From: Pseudonocardia sp. HH130629-09
GTDB taxonomy: Bacteria; Actinomycetota; Actinomycetes; Mycobacteriales; Pseudonocardiaceae
DNA length: 64,000 bases
Direction of reading: 5' to 3'
Assembly (NCBI RefSeq): GCF_001294645.1
Contig: NZ_CP011868.1
Span: 992,001 to 1,056,000, forward strand
The translations under genes and the position numbers were made by a program. Numbering within the stretch: the stretch's first letter is position 1; each line of letters begins with the position of its first letter. The notes beneath the pieces were generated by a model. The model saw nothing but the letters and a program-made list of their open reading frames with translations, was not told the origin of the DNA and searched no databases. This document shows positions 43,444 through 52,052 of the stretch, in pieces.

Positions 43444-44291
43444 CAACCACACCACCGAAGATCACCACCGACCCCGCTGGGAGCTCGGGGCCGGCCGGTC
43501 CGGTGCTGGCCGCGGTCCCCGACGGACTGCCGGCGATGATCGCCTACCTGACCCGGGTCCTGAAGACCCCGACCATCGCGGCCAGCTGGGAACAGCTTGC
43601 CGCCCAGGCCCGTGAGGAGAACTGGTCGCACGAGGAGTATCTGGGCGCGCTGCTGCAGCGCCAGGTCGCCGACCGCGAGTCCAAGGGCACGGTCATGCGG
43701 ATCCGCACCGCGCACTTCCCCCAGGTCAAGACCTTGGAGGACTTCAACCTCGACCATCTGCCCTCGCTGCGCCGCGACATCCTGGCCCACCTGGCCACGA
43801 GCACGTTCGTCGCCAAGTGCGAGAACGTGATCCTGCTCGGCCCGCCCGGGATCGGGAAGACCCACCTCGCGATCGGGCTCGGCGTCAAAGCCGCCCACGC
43901 CGGCTACTCGGTCCTGTTCGACACCGCCAGCAACTGGATCACCAGACTCGCCGCCGCGCACCAGAGCGGCCGGCTCGAGGCCGAGCTGAAGAAGATCCGC
44001 CGCTACAAACTGATCATCATCGACGAGGTCGGCTACATCCCGTTCGACCAGGACGCAGCGAACCTGTTCTTCCAGCTCATCGCTTCCCGCTATGAACAAG
44101 GCAGCGTCATGGTCACCAGCAATCTGCCCTTCGGCCGCTGGGGCGAGACCTTCTCCGACGACGTCGTCGCCGCAGCCATGATCGACCGCCTCGTCCACCA
44201 CGCCGAAGTCCTGACCCTGTCCGGGGACTCCTACCGCACCCGCGCCCGACGCGAGCTCCTGGCCAAACACAACCGCGCCAGCAACGACTGA
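43440..44291 (+). CDS. istB: IS21-family helper ATPase IstB
   Basis: A 283-residue AAA+ ATPase of the DnaC/IstB family that assembles the IstA strand-transfer complex. Walker A is LLGPPGIGKTHLAIGLG near residue 141, Walker B is KLIIIDEVGYIPFD near residue 200, and VMVTSNLPFGRWGE is sensor I. An N-terminal IstB_N extension carries the IstA-binding region. The start overlaps istA by 4 bp. It appears intact. Confidence 0.95.
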   Translation: MTTTPPKITTDPAGSSGPAGPVLAAVPDGLPAMIAYLTRVLKTPTIAASWEQLAAQAREENWSHEEYLGALLQRQVADRESKGTVMRIRTAHFPQVKTLEDFNLDHLPSLRRDILAHLATSTFVAKCENVILLGPPGIGKTHLAIGLGVKAAHAGYSVLFDTASNWITRLAAAHQSGRLEAELKKIRRYKLIIIDEVGYIPFDQDAANLFFQLIASRYEQGSVMVTSNLPFGRWGETFSDDVVAAAMIDRLVHHAEVLTLSGDSYRTRARRELLAKHNRASND

Positions 44292-44953
44292 CCATCACCA
44301 CACCACGCCGGGGGTCAGTTCCAATCCGTCGCTACGGGGTCACTCCCAACCCGCCGTTGACAGTGGACGTGGGACGACGAGGTAGCGACCGCACGACGAC
44401 TGCGCTTCCAGCAGTGGACCCGGTGGAACTCGTCGAGGCTGGTCGACCAGCTCGAGCAGTACCTGCACCCGGCGTTCCTCTACGTCAGCGTCTTCGGCCG
44501 CCGCTACGACCGTGACGGCTACCTGACGCTCGTCCGGAGCCTCGAACCAGGAGCGACCTACATCGTCCACCGAGCCGCGGCCCGCGTGAACGGCCCGATC
44601 GCCCAGCTCGACGGCGACTACGTCACCCACTCCGTGACCAACGACGGGGAGGACCTCTCCGAGCACACCCGGTTCACCGCAACCTGGGTTGACGGGAGCG
44701 ACGGCTGGCGGTGCCTGAACCAGCAGGGAACCAGCTACGAACCCGACGACCACACGCGGGATGAGGTCGCCGCACTTCTCCGCGACCAGCAGGGCCGGTG
44801 AGCGGTCCCGCCGAGTGACGTGCCCACGTCTGGAGGCGACGTCCGCCGACGACGAGCACACCCGTGCCAGGAGCAACCGACTCATTGTGTAGGTGAGTGC
44901 CCCCGGCAGGGCACCCCAAAGATGGGAACGGGAAGACTGACCATGACCGGTGC

Positions 44954-45872
44954 TCATGGGATTTCGACCGTCTCGTGGTCGTCCCGTTGGGCAGCGTAGA
45001 ACGCCTGCTCGTACTCGGCCGGCGGCCGGTCGTCGAGGTAGCCGTGCAGACGCGTGGTGTTGTGCCAGTGCACCCAGCCCAGCGTGGCGAGCTCGACGTC
45101 CTCGACGGTCTTCCACGGCTGCTGGCGGGCAGGTCCGCGGATCAGCTCGGCCTTGTAGTAGCCGTTCACGGTCTCGGCCAGAGCGTTGTCGAACCAGTCG
45201 CCGACCGAGCCGATGGAGGGAACCGCGCCGATCTCGGCGAGCCGCTCGCCGTATCGCACCGATGTGAATTGCGCTCCTGCGTCGGGGTGACACCGCAGCC
45301 CGTCCAGGCGGGTGCCGCGTGACCAGCGGGCCATCTCGATGGCGTCGAGCACCATGCTGGTACGCATGTGGGGCGCGACGCGCCACCCGACGATCGTGCG
45401 GGAGAAACGCGTCGACGATGAAGCAGACGAAGGCGACTCCGGCCCAGGTCGGGACGTAGGTCAGGTCGGTGCCCCACAGCCGGTTCGGCGCCTCTGCCTG
45501 GAAGCGACGTTGTACCAGGTCGGGGTGCCGGGCGGCGGCCGGATCGGGCCGGGTGATGCGAGTCTTCTTCCTCCGTCGCACGCCCTCGATCCCGGCCACA
45601 CGCATGAGCCGGGCGACCTGGTCCCGCCCCACACCCAGGCCGGCGCGGTGGGCTGCCTTCCAGAGCTTGCGGGCTCGGTAGACGCGGTAGTTGTTCTCCC
45701 ACAACGTGACCAGCTGGGGCGTGAGCTCCGCGTCCCGGCACGCCCGCGCCGAGAGCGGACGTGTCTTGGCGGCGTAGTAGGTGCTCGGGGCCACCTGCAG
45801 GACCCGGCAGATGGGCTCGACCCCGAGTGGCTTGCCCTCGACCACGTCGTGGCGGTGGGCGTCGATGAACAC
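44954..45872 (-). pseudogene. IS3-family transposase OrfB, frameshifted
   Basis: A DDE integrase-type OrfB. The upstream part reads FIDAHRHDVVEGKPLGVEPI, RPLSARACRDAELTPQL and NRLWGTDLTYVPTWAGVAF, ending FIVDAF; then an extra T near 45406-45409 shifts the frame before SRTIVGWRVAPHMRTSM. The downstream part keeps DAGAQFTSVRYGERLAEIG and WFDNALAETVNGYYKAELI (second Asp and Glu). Catalytic residues are split between the two frames. It is either a dead transposase or an assembly indel. Confidence 0.82.
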
Positions 45873-45926
45873 GACTACCTGCGATGCTGGCGGCCGAGCT
45901 CCGCCCCGAAGAAACTCGCCTTGGAC

Positions 45927-46229
45927 TCAACCGGCCCGCTTGAGGATCTCGTTGGCCCGGCGCAGCTCGCGGACCTCCTGCTCCAGCTCACGCACCCGGG
46001 CGGCCTCGTCGGTACTGACACCGGGAGCGTGGCCGTCGTCGATGTCGGCCCGGTTGACCCACAAGCGCACCGACTCGATCCCGTAGCCGAGCTGCTCGGC
46101 CACCCGCTTCACGGTCCCGTGATCGTGGCCCAACTCCGCGCGCAGGGTCCGGACCATCCGCACCGCGGCGGCCTTCTCCTCGGAGTACCGACGCGTGGTC
46201 GGCCTACCCAGCGACTGCTCTCTCGGCAT
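45927..46229 (-). CDS. IS3-family transposase OrfA
   Basis: A 100-residue HTH protein: MPREQSLGRPTTRRYSEEKA, VAEQLGYGIESVRLWVNR as helix-turn-helix, and a C-terminal EAARVRELEQEVRELRRANE zipper. The ATG at 46227-46229 is the family start; a longer frame upstream adds 12 residues. OrfB lies downstream in the -1 frame. Confidence 0.85.
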   Translation of the reverse strand: MPREQSLGRPTTRRYSEEKAAAVRMVRTLRAELGHDHGTVKRVAEQLGYGIESVRLWVNRADIDDGHAPGVSTDEAARVRELEQEVRELRRANEILKRAG

Positions 46230-46308
46230 GGCTCCATCCTCGTTTCCAAGGTCAAGAGCCTCCACCGAACCCAGGGCGAGTCACTGAGCCTTTGCCAACC
46301 TGGTCAGG

Positions 46309-47713
46309 GGGACTGTTTCAAGATCGGTGTTTTCGGCCCGACACGCCGGGCTGAGGTCCGGCGAGATGGGCACGGACAGTGATGACATCGGACCTTGTGG
46401 ATCCAAGCGAGGGTGACCCGAAGCCTGCTCGGCAGGCGTCGGCGGAGCGGGCCGCTGCGGCGGCGATGGTGGCCGAGGCGAAGGCGCGCGGGCTGGCGTT
46501 GACCGGCCCGGACGGCCTGTTGAAGCTCTTTACCAAGAATGTTCTGGAAACGGCGCTGAACGAGGAGATGACCGAGCACCTCGGGCACGACAAGAACCGG
46601 GCCGACCCCGGCCGGGAATCCACCAACGTGCGGAACGGGTCCCGCTCGAAGACGGTTCTCTCGGATGCCGCGGGTGACGTGGAGATCGACGTTCCGAGAG
46701 ACAGGGCCAGCACTTTCGAGCCGCAGATCGTGAAGAAGCGTCAGCGGCGCCTCACAGATGTCGACGAGGTCGTACTGTCGCTGTATGTGAAAGGGATGAC
46801 GACCGGGGAGGTTTCCGCACATTTCGCTGACATCTATGGGGCGTCAGTATCGAAGGAGACGGTCTCGCGGATCACCGACAAGGTCGTCGCCGAGATGAAT
46901 GACTGGGTTGGTCGGCCGTTGGATTCGGTGTACGCCGCGGTGTTCATCGACGCTGTCCACGTCAAGGTCCGGGACGGGCAGGTCGCCAACCGGCCGGTCT
47001 ACGCAGCCATCGGCGTCACCGTGGACGGCTGCAAGGACGTGCTGGGGCTGTGGATGGGCGTCGGCAGTGAGGGCGCGAAGTTCTGGATGAGCGTGCTGGT
47101 CGACCTGAAGAACCGCGGCGTGCGTGACGTGCTGTTCCTGGTCTGCGACGGCCTCAAAGGACTCCCGGAGGTCGTGGCCAACGTGTGGCCGCAAACCATT
47201 GTCCAAACCTGCGTCGTGCACCTGATCCGAAACACTTTCCGGCTGGTGGGTCGACAGGACTGGGACGCGGTGAAGCGCGACATCAAACCAATCTATGCCG
47301 CGCCCAACCCGAATGCAGCACTTATCGCTATGGATGAGCTCGACGAGAAATGGGGCCGTAAGTACGCGGCGATGATCCGGCTATGGCGCAACGCGTGGGA
47401 AGAGTTCGTGCCGTTCTTGGACTACGACGTCGAGATTCGAAGGGTGATCTGCTCTACGAATGCGATCGAATCGCTTAACGCCCGCTACCGGCGCGCGGTG
47501 CGGGCGCGTGGTCATTTCCCCACTGAGCAGGCTACGATGAAATGCTTGTATCTTGTGACTCGCAGCCTGGACCCGACCGGGACGGGCCGCACGAGGTGGA
47601 CGATGCGTTGGAAGCCCGTGATCAACGCGTTCGCCATCACGTTCGGTGACCGCTGGCCGGGAGCCGAGACCTACTGAGCAACGACGCCGAAACACCGATC
47701 ACGAGACAGGCCC
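46309..47713 (+). mobile_element. IS256-family element, copy 1 (about 1.4 kb)
   Basis: Left end GGGACTGTTTCAAGATCGG and right end (complement) GGGCCTGTCTCGTGATCGG are imperfect inverted repeats that both continue into GTGTTT(T)CGGC. No 8-9 bp target duplication is visible at the flanks. One intact transposase gene. Confidence 0.85.
46382..47677 (+). CDS. IS256-family (mutator) transposase, copy 1
   Basis: A 431-residue DDE transposase: LETALNEEMTEHLGHDKNR, the first catalytic Asp in VFIDAVHVKVRDGQVANRP, the second in LVCDGLKGLPEVV, the C/H segment CVVHLIRNTFR, and the Glu in CSTNAIESLNARYRRAVR. Differs from copy 2 by only two residues (Val/Ala in LSLY-KGMT and Thr/Ala in EQA-MKCLY). ATG at 46382 follows a GTG at 46379; either could start it. 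Likely functional. Confidence 0.95.
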   Translation: MTSDLVDPSEGDPKPARQASAERAAAAAMVAEAKARGLALTGPDGLLKLFTKNVLETALNEEMTEHLGHDKNRADPGRESTNVRNGSRSKTVLSDAAGDVEIDVPRDRASTFEPQIVKKRQRRLTDVDEVVLSLYVKGMTTGEVSAHFADIYGASVSKETVSRITDKVVAEMNDWVGRPLDSVYAAVFIDAVHVKVRDGQVANRPVYAAIGVTVDGCKDVLGLWMGVGSEGAKFWMSVLVDLKNRGVRDVLFLVCDGLKGLPEVVANVWPQTIVQTCVVHLIRNTFRLVGRQDWDAVKRDIKPIYAAPNPNAALIAMDELDEKWGRKYAAMIRLWRNAWEEFVPFLDYDVEIRRVICSTNAIESLNARYRRAVRARGHFPTEQATMKCLYLVTRSLDPTGTGRTRWTMRWKPVINAFAITFGDRWPGAETY

Positions 47714-47715
47714 TT

Positions 47716-48618
47716 CCCAGTAGGTGCTGGTTGATCATGTGGTTCGGTCGTGCTCGACGTGGAGCAGGACGAGCGCGGCGGCGGTGATCGCGCCGATCCG
47801 CCAGGGGCAGAAGCTGACCCGACGTAGCGCCTTGAAGGTGGTCTTGAGCAGGGAGTTCCCGCGTTCGGCCACAGCCCTGACGGCGGAGTGCAGCGTGTTG
47901 ACGGTGCGTTTGTCCACCGACAGTCCGCCGCCGGTGGGGGTCTTGAACGGGCAGGTCAGGCGGGTGTTCTCACCGTCGTAGCCGAGGTCGGCGAGCACGA
48001 CGTGGGTGTCGTCGGTCCAGTCCTCGATCGCGTCGAGCAGGCCGGGGTGGCCGCGGGCGCAGGTGGTGTCGTGCTCGCGGCCCGGGCGCACCGGGGAGGT
48101 CCACAACGGCCACCCGTCAGGCGCGGTGAGGACCTGAACGTTCCCGCCGTGGACGTGGTGCTTACCCGACCACCACAGATCCACTCCCGGGGTCGGTCCG
48201 GGAGTGCGGGAGCGGTCAGTGTGGATCACGGTGCCGTCGAGGTGAACGTGGGTGTGCCCGGCGGTGCGGGCCGCGAGCAGCGCGCCGGGCAGTCCAGGCG
48301 CGGCGGCGGCCAGAACGTCGATGCCTTCGTGCAGGTAGCGGTAGGTACTCGACAGGCTCAGCTGGTTGTCGGCGGCGAGCTGGGCGACCCGGGTCGCGTC
48401 GAGGAACCAGCGCAGCACCAGCACCGCGTGGCGGTCACAGTCCAGCGCCCGACGCCCGCGCCGGGTCCCGCGCCGGAGGCGTTCCTCGGCCAACAGCCGC
48501 GACAACATGGACGCGGTGGGCTCCCCGATCGGGAGCACGGCGGTGTAGGTGACAGGATCGGGCACGCGGGACCTCGGTGGTGAGTCGATCTTTGAGCGGA
48601 CCGATCTCTTCTACTGGG
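47716..48618 (-). mobile_element. IS5-like element (about 0.9 kb)
   Basis: Eight-base inverted ends CCCAGTAG (47716-47723) and CTACTGGG (48611-48618) flank one transposase gene. The end is 3 bp from the IS256 copy 1 terminus, so one element landed beside the other. No target duplication is evident. Ends are provisional. Confidence 0.6.
47735..48565 (-). CDS. IS5-family transposase (DDE_Tnp_4 type)
   Basis: A 276-residue protein. An N-terminal HTH region (VAQLAADNQLSLSSTYRYL) precedes the DDE domain: THVHLDGTVIHTDRS (first Asp), VVLADLGYDGENTRLTC (second Asp) and RAVAERGNSLLKTTFKAL (Glu). This is the pattern of HTH plus DDE_Tnp_4 transposases common in actinomycetes. GTG at 48563-48565 is the start. 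It appears intact. Confidence 0.85.
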   Translation of the reverse strand: MPDPVTYTAVLPIGEPTASMLSRLLAEERLRRGTRRGRRALDCDRHAVLVLRWFLDATRVAQLAADNQLSLSSTYRYLHEGIDVLAAAAPGLPGALLAARTAGHTHVHLDGTVIHTDRSRTPGPTPGVDLWWSGKHHVHGGNVQVLTAPDGWPLWTSPVRPGREHDTTCARGHPGLLDAIEDWTDDTHVVLADLGYDGENTRLTCPFKTPTGGGLSVDKRTVNTLHSAVRAVAERGNSLLKTTFKALRRVSFCPWRIGAITAAALVLLHVEHDRTT

Positions 48619-48655
48619 GTCCCGCACCCTCGTTGAGCACCTCCACGCCCCCGGC

Positions 48656-49177
48656 GTGTCGCCGCCAGCCGCTCCCCACTACTGGGAAAGGCTCAGTGGG
48701 CTCGGCAAGGGAAGTCTGTACGGGGCATTCGGAGATAAACAGAGCCTGTTCCTGCGCGTGCTGCGCGAGTACGACCGGGCCAACGACCGGATGCTGCGAA
48801 CGTGGTTGGAGCAGGCCGACCGCGCGATCGAGGTGATCCGTGGTTTCGTCACCGGACCTGTACGCGATCCCAGCGGGGAGCAGGCCCGTCGGGGTTGCCT
48901 GCTCGCCAACACCGCGATGGAGCTTTCTGTGAGCGTCTCGGAGGTGGCGGCCGAGGCTCGGCGCAGCTACGCCTCGACTACTTCCGTGTTGCTCGAGGCC
49001 GTACGGCGATCGCAGGGCGAGGGCGATGTCGCACCCCATCTCGACCCGGACCGCACCGCCCGTGCAGTGCTGGCGGGCCAGCTCGGACTGATCGTTCTCG
49101 GCCGGGTCGGTCAGGACCCGGCCACCTTGTCGGCGTTGGCCGAGACCCTGCTCGACGGGCTCCTGCCCGCACCCTGA
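48656..49177 (+). pseudogene. TetR-family regulator with damaged DNA-binding domain
   Basis: A C-terminal TetR fragment: GLGKGSLYGAFGDKQSLFLR (end of the helix-turn-helix) then the ligand domain with GCLLANTAMELSVSVSEVA and ending SALAETLLDGLLPAP. The sequence before GLGKG does not look like helix 1-2 of a TetR HTH, and the IS5-like element ends 37 bp upstream, so the start has been lost or rearranged. It pairs with the SDR fragment downstream and two TGGACCGG palindromes, a familiar TetR/SDR module. Confidence 0.75.
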
Positions 49178-49216
49178 GCGCTCTCTCGGGTGACCTGGGG
49201 CACGATGCTCGAGTTC

Positions 49217-49260
49217 TGGACCGGATGGTCCATATGAGATTCCCTGGACCGGACAGTCCA
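49217..49260. promoter_or_regulatory. Two tandem TetR-type operators upstream of SDR
   Basis: TGGACCGGATGGTCCA (49217-49232) is a perfect inverted repeat with 6-bp arms. TGGACCGGACAGTCCA (49245-49260) is a second copy with 5-bp arms, 28 bp downstream. They lie between the TetR relic and the SDR start, probably the former binding sites of that TetR protein. Confidence 0.65.
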
Positions 49261-49279
49261 CAACGGTGACAGGGGTATC

Positions 49280-49500
49280 GTGGTGAAGGTCCTGGACAAC
49301 AAGGTCGCAGTCGTGACCGGCGGGAACGCGGGTATCGGTCGGGAGATCGCGCGCGCCTACCGTGCCGAGGGCGCACGGGTCTTCGTCGCAGGCCGTCGAC
49401 AAGACGAACTCGACAGGGTCGAGGCAGAGTTCGGACCTGAGGTGACCGGGGTGCGATGCGACGTGGGTCGGCTCGGGGACCTCGACGCGCTCTACGCGAC
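49280..49500 (+). pseudogene. Short-chain dehydrogenase, N-terminal fragment
   Basis: About 73 residues of an SDR: KVAVVTGGNAGIGREIARAY holds the TGxxxGIG cofactor motif, followed by VFVAGRRQDELDRVEAEFG and VRCDVGRLGDLDALYATV. The similarity stops at about 49500, where IS1380-type sequence begins; the NNAG and YxxxK parts are absent from the window. The open frame runs on into IS sequence. It was presumably the gene controlled by the neighbouring TetR. Confidence 0.88.
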
Positions 49501-49501
49501 A

Positions 49502-50726
49502 GTGAGCCTTTTTCAACCTGACCAGCGAGCTTCTGCGTCAGGAGATCGCGAAGGTTGCAGCGCAACTGCTCTGACCCGAATCCGCGAGTAGGTCATGAGC
49601 TGATCTTGGTCGGCCAAAGTTGATGTTGCTTGGGTCGGGAGTTGGGTGGTGGGCAAGCGGGCGGCCCGAGTGTCGCCTCGGGTGGCGGGTTCCTGTGCTG
49701 GTCGGGGCCGGTGCGGCCGGGTCAGGACGGAGCGGGCAGGGCGCGGACGCGGGCGAGGACCTCGGCGAGTAGGTGCTCGCCGGGTGGTAGGCGCAGGGTG
49801 AGGCCGCGGGCGTGGCGCACGAGGCGGGCGGGGATGGTGATCAGCCGCCGGCGCAGGGTGGCGATCATGGCCTGGCCGCCGCGGACGCCGTGCCCGACCA
49901 GGCGCCCGTCGCGGGTGCGGGCGGTGAGGTGGTGCAGCCACCCGCTGGTGGTGGCGGCCAGGAGTGCGCCCCACATCCAGGCTCGGTTCACCGCGAGGTG
50001 TCCGGAGGGGAGGTGGCGCAGCGCGGCGCCGTGCTTGGTGTCGCGGAACAGGTTCTCCACCTTCGTGCGGTGGCGGTACCAGTACTCGGCCTGCGCGGCT
50101 GCGGCAGGTGTGGAGACGTCGAGGTTGGTCACGATGAACGAGTAGGCGAACACCCCGTCGACCTTGGCCACCGTAGCGAGGTCGTCGAGCGGGAGCGCCC
50201 GCTGGGCGGGGTGCAGGGTGCGTCGGCGCCGCGCTCGCGGGTCACCGGAGACCTGGCCGTGGTCCAGGTCGAGCCGGACCCGACGGATCAGCAGCTGGGT
50301 CGCTGCGGGCCACCAGTTCGGGCAATAGTCGGCCACCGCGACCTGCGCGCCGGTCATGTCGATCGCGTCGGTCCACCCGTCGGCCGCGACGCCGTCGAGG
50401 ATGCGCCACAGCGGCGCGATGCGTCGGGCGCCGATGGCGAACTCCACGCCGACGAACAGGGCTGCGCGGGCGAGCTGCCCGGCGAAGTAGCCCGCGTCCG
50501 CACGCACGCGGACTCGCCCCGCCCGCGCCTGCGCGGGGAGCGCGGCCAGCGCCCGGTAGAACAGCTCGGCGCTGGTGGCGCGGGGGTCATCCCGGCCCGA
50601 ACCGAGGTCAGCGGCCAGCACCACCGCGGTGTCGGCCCAGGTCGCGACGTGCGGGCGGGCGACCCGCTGGCCTTGGTGGTTGAACGCCACGCCCTGCTTG
50701 AGCCGGCCGTAAACCTCGACATCGGT
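49502..50726 (-). mobile_element. IS1380-family element, truncated copy
   Basis: The 3' side starts at the SDR break with TGAGCCTTTTTCAACCTGACC and covers the C-terminal two thirds of a transposase. The other side stops at the IS3 element at 50727. The missing third is not found beyond that IS3, so this copy was deleted, not merely interrupted. Left boundary estimated from the SDR break. Confidence 0.7.
49722..50726 (-). pseudogene. IS1380-family transposase, N-terminally truncated
   Basis: About 334 residues: TDVEVYGRLKQGVAFNHQGQ and WADTAVVLAADLGSG at the upstream end, RVRADAGYFAGQLA in the middle, and EYWYRHRTKVENLFRDTKHG with the catalytic Glu near the C-terminal third. The C-terminal part HLAVNRAWMWGALLA ends near VRALPAP. 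About 130-140 N-terminal residues are missing at the IS3 junction. Not functional. Confidence 0.85.
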
Positions 50727-50759
50727 TGTCAAGTCCCGGGTTCGATAGAGGCTCGGTTC

Positions 50760-51629
50760 TCACGCTCCGGCGGGTTGCCGGGCGGGTTCTGTGACGGCGT
50801 GCAGGGCCTCGTGCTCAACGGGCGGGATCAGGCCGAGCTCGCCGTGTAGGCGGCGGTGGTTGTACCAGTCGATGTACTCGGCGACGGCCAGCTCGAGGTC
50901 GTCGGTGCCTCGCCACGGGCCCCGGTTGCGGACGAGTTCAGCCTTGAACAGCGAGTTGAACGCCTCCGCCATCGCATTATCGTAGGAATCGCCGACCGAC
51001 CCGACTGAAGCCACAGCGTCGACTTCGGCGAGTCGCTCGCCGTACCGCACGGCGACATATTGGACTCCGCGATCCGAATGGTGTATCAACTCGGAGAGGT
51101 CCGCGCCCGCCCGTTGCCGGGTCCAGATCCCCATGTTGAGCGCGTCCAGCGCGAGATCGGTGTACAGGTTACGAGAGAGCTGCCAGCCCACGATCCGTCG
51201 GGAGAACACGTCCATCACGAAAGCCGCGTACACCCATCCAGAGAACGTGCGGATGTAGGTGATGTCAGCGACCCACAGGCGGTCCTGGGCGGGTGCGGTG
51301 AAGTCCCGTTCGACCAGGTCCGGGCGCCTGTCCGCGCCCTTGGCTCGGACCGTGGTGCGCGGCACACGCAGCCGGGACACTCCACGGAGCCCGTTGCGGC
51401 GCATCAGTCGTTCCACGGTGCAGCGAGCGACCCGGCGGCCGCCTACTCCGCCTTCCCGACATAACGCCGCCCACACCTTCCGGCTGCCGTAGACGCTGAA
51501 GTTGTCGCGATGCACCCGTTCGATCTCTTTCAAAGTCTCGGCGTCGGTGAGTGCCCGCGCCGAGGGCGGTCGCTTCTTCGACGCATGGAAAGTGGACGGG
51601 GCGATCGGAACACCGGCGTCCTTCAACAC
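50760..51629 (-). CDS. IS3-family transposase OrfB
   Basis: A 289-residue integrase: SVYGSRKVWAALCREGG (HTH_21), LWVADITYIRTFSGWVYAAF (first Asp), LIHHSDRGVQYVAVRYGERL (second Asp), GDSYDNAMAEAFNSLFKAEL (Glu) and YNHRRLHGELGLIPP. Start GTG 51627-51629; in IS3 elements the true product is usually an OrfAB fusion by -1 frameshift, and the same frame is open upstream toward orfA. Appears intact. Confidence 0.9.
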   Translation of the reverse strand: MLKDAGVPIAPSTFHASKKRPPSARALTDAETLKEIERVHRDNFSVYGSRKVWAALCREGGVGGRRVARCTVERLMRRNGLRGVSRLRVPRTTVRAKGADRRPDLVERDFTAPAQDRLWVADITYIRTFSGWVYAAFVMDVFSRRIVGWQLSRNLYTDLALDALNMGIWTRQRAGADLSELIHHSDRGVQYVAVRYGERLAEVDAVASVGSVGDSYDNAMAEAFNSLFKAELVRNRGPWRGTDDLELAVAEYIDWYNHRRLHGELGLIPPVEHEALHAVTEPARQPAGA

Positions 51630-51685
51630 CGCGCAGATCGGCTCGACCCCGAACTGTGTCTTGTTCTCCTCGATATAGTCGAGGA

Positions 51686-52000
51686 CTACCTGCTGGGGCG
51701 GTCGAGCTCCGCCGCGAAGAAAGCCGACTTGAGAATGGCGTTCGCCCGGCGCAACTCCCGAACCTCACGTTCGAGCTCTGCGAGCCGGGTCGCGTCGTCG
51801 GTGGTCGTGCCCGGCCTGGTGCCGTTGTCGATCTCGACCTGCTTGACCCAGCCCCGCAGCGTCTCCGGGTTGATCCCCAGCTGCTCGCCGATGCGCTTGA
51901 AGATGTTCCCGCCCGCGGACGCCGGGTCGGCCTTGGCGTCCAACACGAGCCGGATCGCTCGCTCCCGCAGCTCGTCGGGGTACTTCCTCGGGGCGGCCAT
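51686..52000 (-). CDS. IS3-family transposase OrfA
   Basis: A 104-residue HTH protein: PRKYPDELRERAIRLVLDAK, IGEQLGINPETLRGWVKQV, and the zipper ATRLAELEREVRELRRANAI. It ends in KSAFFAAELDRPSR, where GCTTTCTTC may be the slippery region for the -1 shift into orfB. Shares the class of, but is clearly different from, the OrfA of the 1,271-bp IS3 copies. Confidence 0.9.
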   Translation of the reverse strand: MAAPRKYPDELRERAIRLVLDAKADPASAGGNIFKRIGEQLGINPETLRGWVKQVEIDNGTRPGTTTDDATRLAELEREVRELRRANAILKSAFFAAELDRPSR

Positions 52001-52052
52001 CGGTCGATCATCCTCCAGGCTTGATGGTCTCCATCAAACCCGGGACGAGACA

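Larger units (their letters stand above)
42112..44362 (+). mobile_element. IS21-family insertion sequence (2,251 bp)
   Basis: Both ends begin TGTC(G/A)ACG and share a roughly 55-bp imperfect inverted repeat containing two TGACCCC-type motifs, typical of IS21 multi-repeat termini. GTGGA at 42107-42111 and 44363-44367 is the target duplication. It carries intact istA and istB, so it may be mobile. Confidence 0.95.
42075..44801 (+). pseudogene. NTF2/SnoaL-like (DUF4440) protein gene split by IS21
   Basis: Removing the IS21 element and one copy of its 5-bp duplication restores one open frame: 42075-42111 joined to 44368-44801, about 156 residues. It begins MSRGPDRPLPAWTWDDEV and contains LHPAFLYVSVFGRRYDRDGY and LDGDYVTHSVTNDGEDLSE, the cone-shaped NTF2-like pattern (YVxVFGRxYDRDGYL) of DUF4440 proteins. 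GGAG precedes the ATG by about 9 bp. It is now inactive unless the element excises. Only the C-terminal 71 codons (from GTG 44586) are still open as a separate frame. Function of the intact form is unknown. Confidence 0.85.
44894..46283 (-). mobile_element. IS3-family element with broken orfB (about 1.39 kb)
   Basis: The right end (complement of 46256-46283) reads TGACTCGCCCTGGGTTCGG, the usual actinobacterial IS3 terminus. The left end is less clear; TGAGTGCCCCCGG at 44894 is my best match. No 3-bp duplication was found. OrfB carries a frameshift, so the element is probably immobile. Confidence 0.7.
50727..52052 (-). mobile_element. IS3-family element between two truncated IS (1,326 bp)
   Basis: Ends are inverted repeats TGTCAAGTCCCGGGTTCGAT (left) and, complemented, TGTCTCGTCCCGGGTTTGAT (right). 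No clean 3-bp duplication: GGT lies left and AGG right. Each flank is a different truncated element, so the site is a deletion or recombination joint. Confidence 0.88.

Noticed and set aside
44586-44801. A free-standing 71-residue small gene after IS21
   Set aside because: It is the tail of the NTF2-like gene whose start lies before the IS21 element, as shown by the exact rejoining at the target duplication.
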